DNA of 47,305 bases from Elusimicrobia bacterium GWF2_62_30 (GTDB lineage Bacteria; Elusimicrobiota; Elusimicrobia; Elusimicrobiales; UBA9959): assembly GCA_001799995.1 (NCBI GenBank), contig MGUK01000034.1:1-47305 (forward strand), written 5' to 3'. Below the pieces are notes generated by a model. That model was not told the DNA's origin. It searched no databases and was given only the letters and a program-made list of their open reading frames with translations. Made by a program: the position numbers and the translations under genes. Shown here piece after piece: positions 41,909 through 47,305 of this stretch (position 1 is its first letter; every line of letters starts with the position of its first letter).

Positions 41909-43117
41909 TTATCTTGCCGCCGCGGCGTGTTTTTTCCCGAGCACTTTCTTTACGCAGGTCTCGAAGATATTGAGCGCGCGGTCCAGCTGTTCCCTGGTGT
42001 GGGTGGCGGTGGCCACCACGCGCAGCAGGGCCCGCTTGGGGGGGACGGCCGGGCTGACCACCGGGTTGGTGAACAGGCCGTTGTCGTAAAGCATGCGCCA
42101 GAGCATGAAGGTCTTCTCGTTGTCGCCTATGACGACCGGGATTATCGGCGTCTTGGTCTCGCCGGTATTAAGGCCCATGTCCTTGAAGCGCTTCATCAGG
42201 TAGGCGGCGTTGTCCCACAGCTTCTTGATGCGCTGCGGCTCTTCTTCTATGATCTCGATGGCCTTTATGATGGAGGCCACCGAGGACGGCGGCAGCGCGG
42301 CCGAGAAGATCATGGAGCGGGAAATATGCTGGATGTAGTGGAGGATGTCCGCGTCGCCCACCGCGAAGCCGCCCACCGAGGCGAAGGACTTGGAGCAGGT
42401 GCCCACTACCAGGTCCACTTCCTTGTGGGAGAGGCCGAAATATTCGCAGGTGCCGCGGCCGCGCTTGCCCAGCACGCCGGTGGCGTGGGCGTCGTCCACC
42501 ATCAGGCGGGCGCCGTACTTCTTGCAGACCTTGGAGATCTCCGGGATGGGGGCTATGTCGCCCTCCATGGAGAAGACGCCGTCCACGATGACCAGCTTGC
42601 CGTGGCGGGGGCCTATCTCTTTGAGCACCTTGTCGAGGTTCTCGGGATCGTTGTGCTTGAAGCGGCGCAGTTCGCCGTGGGACAGCCGGCAGCCGTCCAG
42701 GATGCTGGCGTGGTTGAGCTTGTCGATGATGGCGAAATCGCCCTTGCCGACCAGGGCGGACACCACGCCCAGGTTCATCTGGTAGCCGGTGGCGTAGATG
42801 AGGGCGGCTTCCCGGCCCTTGAAAGCCGCGAGCTTGCGCTCCAGTTCCATGTGCAGGATGGTGTTGCCGTTGAGAAAGCGCGAGCCGGCCACTCCGGTGC
42901 CGAACTTGTGTACCGCCTCAATGGCGGACTTCTTCATCCGGGGGTCGTTGGCCAGGCCCAGGTAGTTATTGGAGCCGAACATGATGAACTTCTTGCCCTT
43001 TATCATTATCTCGGGGGCCTGTTCGGATTCGAGTTCCTTGAAATAGGGGTAGATGCCGGAGGCGATGAGCTGCTTAACGATGTCGAAGTTGCGGCACTTT
43101 TCAAAAATGTCAATCAT
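41909..43117 (-). CDS. spt: Serine palmitoyltransferase-like alpha-oxoamine synthase
   Basis: 402-residue PLP enzyme of the Kbl/BioF/HemA/SPT family. PLP lysine Lys243 lies in GTCSKSFASVGG; His136 (NHAS), Asp208 and His211 (VDDAHATG) form the rest of the cofactor site. Features closer to bacterial SPT than to Kbl or BioF include the N-terminal GIYPYFKELES, FGSNNYLGL, GSRFLNGN, KHNDPENLDKVL, VDGVFSMEGDIA and the ending NPVVSPAVPPKRALLRVVATATHT. SPT condenses serine with palmitoyl-CoA or -ACP to 3-ketosphinganine. It starts an operon with the ceramide-synthase-like gene. Automatic annotation would probably say glycine C-acetyltransferase. Confidence 0.82.
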   Translation of the reverse strand: MIDIFEKCRNFDIVKQLIASGIYPYFKELESEQAPEIMIKGKKFIMFGSNNYLGLANDPRMKKSAIEAVHKFGTGVAGSRFLNGNTILHMELERKLAAFKGREAALIYATGYQMNLGVVSALVGKGDFAIIDKLNHASILDGCRLSHGELRRFKHNDPENLDKVLKEIGPRHGKLVIVDGVFSMEGDIAPIPEISKVCKKYGARLMVDDAHATGVLGKRGRGTCEYFGLSHKEVDLVVGTCSKSFASVGGFAVGDADILHYIQHISRSMIFSAALPPSSVASIIKAIEIIEEEPQRIKKLWDNAAYLMKRFKDMGLNTGETKTPIIPVVIGDNEKTFMLWRMLYDNGLFTNPVVSPAVPPKRALLRVVATATHTREQLDRALNIFETCVKKVLGKKHAAAAR

Positions 43118-43128
43118 AGTATCCAGAT

Positions 43129-43157
43129 ATTCTATTAAATTGCGCTGCTGTATGCAC
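43129..43157 (-). promoter_or_regulatory. Promoter of the SPT-like operon
   Basis: Minus strand GTGCAT (43157-43152), 17-base spacer, TAGAAT (43134-43129), 11 bases from the ATG at 43117, giving a very short leader. Confidence 0.5.
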
Positions 43158-43212
43158 TACCGAGAGGGCCAGGAAGCGGCTAGTTCCCGCTGTGGCCGGC
43201 TTTTCGCGGACA

Positions 43213-43676
43213 TTACTTACCCATTTTTTTCGCCAGGGACGTGGTGGAGCGGCCTTTGAGCAGCGGCACCAGGGCCACCCGGCCGGCGAATTGGGCGCCT
43301 ACCACCTCGTCCCGGCCGTAGTCCCCGCCTTTTACCAGCACGTCCGGGCGCAGGGCCTTGAGCAGGGCGAACGGCGTATCCTCTCCGAAAACCACCACCG
43401 CGTCCACCGCGGCCAGGGCCGCCAGCACCCGGGCCCTGTCGGCCGTCCTGTTGAACGGGCGGGAGGGGCCCTTGAGGCGCCTCACCGAAGCGTCCGAGTT
43501 CAGCCCCAGGAACAGGAAATCCCCGAATGAGCGGGCCTTCTCCAGCACGGTGATATGCCCCGCGTGGAGTATGTCGAAACAGCCGTTGGTGAAAACGGCC
43601 TTCTTCCCCCGGCGCTTCAGGGCCGCGCGCAGGGCGCAGGCCTTTTTAATGGTGACGATCTTGCCTGCGGTGAACA

Positions 43677-43677
<1 letters not shown>
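43213..43677 (-). CDS. rfaE2: D-glycero-beta-D-manno-heptose 1-phosphate adenylyltransferase
   Basis: 154-residue nucleotidyltransferase. FTNGCFDILHAGHI contains the HxGH motif (38-41), with LNSDASVRRLKG, RPFNRTADRARVLAAL, VKGGDY and the C-terminal GRSTTSLAKK phosphate-binding motif. Length equals the RfaE domain II enzyme separated from its kinase half. It activates heptose 1-phosphate to ADP-heptose for LPS core. Its ATG shares one base with the accC stop codon (TAATG), so it is translated with accC, an unusual pairing. Confidence 0.92.
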
Positions 43678-45041
<1,364 letters not shown>

Positions 45042-45090
45042 GGATCCTCCAGGAAAATCATCGCGCCGCGCTTGCCCGCCGGCGCGGCCG

Positions 45091-46785
45091 CTACTGTCTT
45101 TCGTCCGAGCGCGGCTGCAGCAGGGCGGGGTCCAGGACGGGCGCCTTTTCCACCTTTCCCTTGCTGGTCCACAGATTCACGAAAAAGACGAAAATGTCGG
45201 AAGTCTCCCGCTTCCTGGTGGCCTGGTCCAGGACTTCCTGGCGCAGGTAGACGCGGTATTCGGGCCCGGAGAGGTGCACGGCCAGCCATTCGTCCTTCGG
45301 CAGGTACCTGGCGCCCTTGGCGCCGAGCTTGGCCGCCAGGGCGTCCAGCTGCCGCCGGCGCACCGACCGCACGGGCGGGCTGCCGGGCTGCAGGCGGGAC
45401 CTCTTGGCAAAATCTATGGCCTCGTTGGAGGCGGCGCCGCTCATGTAGGCCTGGCGCTTCAGGGCGTCGTCCCTGGACGGGCCCTGCACGCAGACCGTGC
45501 CGGCGCGCATTACGTCCGCCAGGGCCTTCTCGTAATTCTTGGTGTTGACGTAGACGTCCGCCCGGTTGAGAAAGATGGGGCATTGCTGTTCCACGGTCAG
45601 TTCCGGGAGCTTGAGCATCTTCTCGTATTCGTCCAGGGCGGCGCGGTTGCGCTCCAGGAGGCGGAGGCTGTCGGCGTAATAAAGGTTGAACCAGTAGAGT
45701 TCCTGCCCCGTGTAGCCCACCGGGTAGGCGGCGGCCGCCTCCAGGGTGCGGCTACAGGATTCCACGGACCGGTCGTAGAGGCTCATGAAGAATTCCGAGG
45801 CGCACAGGTAGCCGGAGGCGCGCGGGTCCATGGGGTCCGTCAGGTAAAGCTTCTGCGCCAGGAACAGCGCCTGGGTGAAATCCTGGCGGCTCATGGCCTC
45901 GTCGATGGGCTGGAACAGCATCCAGATATAGGGCCGCGCCCAGCGGTCATGTTCCTGCACGAAGGAGAGGTAGTCGGTCTTCCAGGGGCCGCTGCCTTCC
46001 TTGAGCTGGTACTTTATCATCGCGCCCTGCTTGGCCATGGTAAAGATCTGCACGTCCCGGAACTGCCAGGGCGGCGTCTTTGCATAGTAGTCCCTGTTGT
46101 AGGCGATATAGTCTTCCAGGGAGCAGACGGATTTGGAATTGGCGGAAAGCTGGTCGTAGGCCTCTTCGTACTTGCCCTGCTGCATGTTCGTCAGGTAGTC
46201 CTTGGCCGTCATGGTCAGGCGCAGCTTGGGCATGAACGGGGCTATTACGAAATAGCCGATCACGGACATGATGGCGAGCACGGTCAGCGACATGGCCGGG
46301 CCGGTAAGCTTTTTGGCCATGTTGGATGTGGGGATGGCCGGCATGGGCGGCCTGGTGGCGGCCGCGTTCTTTTCCGAATACGGGATCTTCTGCGTCAGGT
46401 CCGGGCGGGAAGTGTCCTGCTTCGCCGGGCCGGCGGCCGGCGGGGGCGGCGGCTTGGGCTGCTGATCGTCCACATGCCGCCTGAAAGAGGCGTATTTTTC
46501 GCTTACGGCGTCCTGCATGCTCTGGATCTCAAGGCACCGGGGCGGGTCTTTCTGTTGTTCCGCCGGCGGCTGCTTCTGCGGCGGAGGCGGCGGAGCCTGC
46601 TGCGGGACCGCCGGGGAGAGCAGCTGGCCGCACTGGTCGCAATAGTTCTTTTCTACGGAATTGGAAAAACCGCAGGCGCCGCACTTCTTTTCAAGCGCGG
46701 CGCCGCATTTCAGGCAGGTGTCGCCCAGCACGTTCGGCTCGAAGCCGCACTTGGGGCACCTGATCACGGCTGGTTTTCCCGCCAT
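45091..46785 (-). CDS. Double zinc-ribbon, single-span membrane protein with TPR-like C-terminus
   Basis: 564 residues. Four CxxC pairs (CPKC, CLKC; CGAC, CDQC; residues 10-52) form two zinc ribbons. A proline/glutamine-rich linker (57-150) follows, one membrane helix (about 163-185, MSLTVLAIMSVIGYFVIAPF), an NTF2/DUF4878-like segment (195-290: AKDYLTNMQQGKYEEAYDQLS) and helical TPR-like repeats (about 300-460). I know no function. It starts 3 bases after accB and ends 49 bases before accC, so it is embedded in the acetyl-CoA carboxylase operon. Confidence 0.74.
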   Translation of the reverse strand: MAGKPAVIRCPKCGFEPNVLGDTCLKCGAALEKKCGACGFSNSVEKNYCDQCGQLLSPAVPQQAPPPPPQKQPPAEQQKDPPRCLEIQSMQDAVSEKYASFRRHVDDQQPKPPPPPAAGPAKQDTSRPDLTQKIPYSEKNAAATRPPMPAIPTSNMAKKLTGPAMSLTVLAIMSVIGYFVIAPFMPKLRLTMTAKDYLTNMQQGKYEEAYDQLSANSKSVCSLEDYIAYNRDYYAKTPPWQFRDVQIFTMAKQGAMIKYQLKEGSGPWKTDYLSFVQEHDRWARPYIWMLFQPIDEAMSRQDFTQALFLAQKLYLTDPMDPRASGYLCASEFFMSLYDRSVESCSRTLEAAAAYPVGYTGQELYWFNLYYADSLRLLERNRAALDEYEKMLKLPELTVEQQCPIFLNRADVYVNTKNYEKALADVMRAGTVCVQGPSRDDALKRQAYMSGAASNEAIDFAKRSRLQPGSPPVRSVRRRQLDALAAKLGAKGARYLPKDEWLAVHLSGPEYRVYLRQEVLDQATRKRETSDIFVFFVNLWTSKGKVEKAPVLDPALLQPRSDERQ

Positions 46786-46788
46786 TTT

Positions 46789-47166
46789 TTACTTCGGTTC
46801 CACGAAGAACATGGGCTGGCCGTATTCCACCGGTTTGCCGTCCTCTATGGAGATGATCTTGAGCAGGCCGTTGGCCGGCGCGGTTACGCTCTTGAAATCC
46901 TTGCCCACCTCTACGATGCCCAGTTCCTGGCCCTTCTTTACGGAGGCGCCCTCTTTGAGGTGATTGGTCTTGCCGGGGCGGGCGAAACGGAAAATGCCTA
47001 TCGACGGCGCGAGCACGGGCTCCATGGCCGAGGAGAGCACGGAATTGTGCACGGGGTTGTTGTTGAACTTGAGGCTGATCTTGTCCTCCCCGTTCTTCCA
47101 GGTTATCTCTTCCAGGTCCGTAGACTCCATCCACTTGGTCAGCTTGGTCAGTGTTTTTACGTCCAT
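46789..47166 (-). CDS. accB: AccB-like biotin carboxyl carrier protein with atypical biotin motif
   Basis: 125 residues, shorter than E. coli AccB (156). The N-terminal helix (TKLTKWMESTDLEEITWKNGEDKISLKF) and thumb-less lipoyl/biotinyl domain (VLAPSIGIFRF ... PVEYGQPMFFVEP) match the BCCP layout. The normal acceptor tetrapeptide AMKM is replaced: IVEVGKDFKSV places Lys89 in the right position but without either flanking methionine. The accC context supports AccB identity. GGAGG precedes the ATG by 4 bases. Whether Lys89 is biotinylated is open. Confidence 0.85.
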   Translation of the reverse strand: MDVKTLTKLTKWMESTDLEEITWKNGEDKISLKFNNNPVHNSVLSSAMEPVLAPSIGIFRFARPGKTNHLKEGASVKKGQELGIVEVGKDFKSVTAPANGLLKIISIEDGKPVEYGQPMFFVEPK

Positions 47167-47192
47167 ATTACCTCCGTTAAATTAGTTGTTTC

Positions 47193-47305
47193 TTACAGCC
47201 CCGCTTCAGACGGGTCGAAAGCCTGCGGCAGCAGTCTGCCGGCCTTCGTGAAAGTGACTTTCTGCTTCTTCGCCATGGGGAACCAGTCCACGTAGATGAT
47301 CTCCG
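47193..47305 (-). CDS. C-terminal fragment of an unidentified gene, cut by the window edge
   Basis: The final 36 codons of a reading frame enter from the right edge and end in TAA at 47193-47195, 26 bases upstream of the accB start. The visible tail reads EIIYVDWFPMAKKQKVTF and onward to PSEAGL. The fragment is too short for me to name a family. It could be a separate gene of the acc operon. An internal ATG (47276) could also start a 27-residue peptide, but the frame stays open to the edge. Confidence 0.5.
   Translation of the reverse strand, partial: EIIYVDWFPMAKKQKVTFTKAGRLLPQAFDPSEAGL

Noticed and set aside
41909-43117. Glycine C-acetyltransferase (Kbl) or 8-amino-7-oxononanoate synthase (BioF)
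   Set aside because: N-terminal GIYPYF, HNDPENL and the proline-rich C-terminal block fit SPT better, no tdh or bio genes are nearby, and the next gene is ceramide-synthase-like. Not fully excluded without a phylogeny.
40763-43138. Plus-strand open frame of 791 codons across the SPT-like and YghO-like genes
   Set aside because: It is antisense to two clear enzyme genes with active-site motifs, with His/Gly/Val-biased composition.

Overview
The window comes from a high-GC, diderm (Gram-negative-type) bacterium. The envelope evidence is an outer-membrane beta-barrel protein ending in an aromatic residue, a PorV/PorQ-type barrel, an LPS-heptose nucleotidyltransferase (RfaE2), a lipoprotein and PBP1c. 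The mix of genes (clostripain-type exported proteases, PorV-like proteins beside FlgD-like C-terminal domains, PAS/receiver signalling proteins, many short exported proteins with no known family) resembles Elusimicrobiota or a neighbouring uncultured phylum. This is an inference from style; no rRNA or other marker gene is present. I see no tRNA, rRNA, CRISPR, transposase or phage gene.

Layout. 0.3-5 kb: a PAS histidine kinase and an AI-2E/PerM-type permease on the minus strand, then a divergent histidine kinase built on degenerate receiver domains. 5-8.5 kb: a plus-strand cluster (DUF4342 protein, YjbQ, CorA-type channel, M42-like peptidase, unknown). 8.6-21.4 kb: an accessory secretome region, nearly all minus strand. 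It holds a clostripain, several exported proteins of unknown function, a beta-helix protein with an FlgD-like tail whose stop overlaps the start of a PorV-like barrel gene, a three-gene operon of exported unknowns, and a divergent DNA-binding regulator. Long palindromic elements surround it. 21.5-28.9 kb: pbpC, a second clostripain divergent from an S1 serine protease, a CYTH protein, an exported phospholipase-D-like protein and a YgbA-like protein. 29-38 kb: a scramblase-like/rhomboid/YfhO run, a lipoprotein, a TolB-TPR protein with a CxxCH motif, a nucleotidyltransferase and a PAS-only protein. 38-47.3 kb, minus strand: an exported methyltransferase-like protein, a receiver plus HD-GYP pair, a serine-palmitoyltransferase-like enzyme paired with a YghO/bacterial-ceramide-synthase-like acyltransferase, and an accB - zinc-ribbon/TPR - accC - rfaE2 run.

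The strongest leads are these. (1) A divergent promoter block of 67 bp is present three times (11195, 12362, 18870). One copy drives the regulator gene; all three sit at the same distance upstream of minus-strand genes for exported proteins, so it may be a small regulon. (2) There is a candidate sphingolipid module (SPT plus bCerS-like). (3) A T9SS-like cargo and shuttle are translationally coupled. (4) At least four genes have a -10 box only 6-7 nt before the start codon, which predicts leaderless mRNAs. (5) AccB lacks the methionines that normally flank the biotinyl lysine. (6) There are two inverted copies of an 83-bp palindromic element plus two unrelated palindromic elements of 133 and 136 bp.
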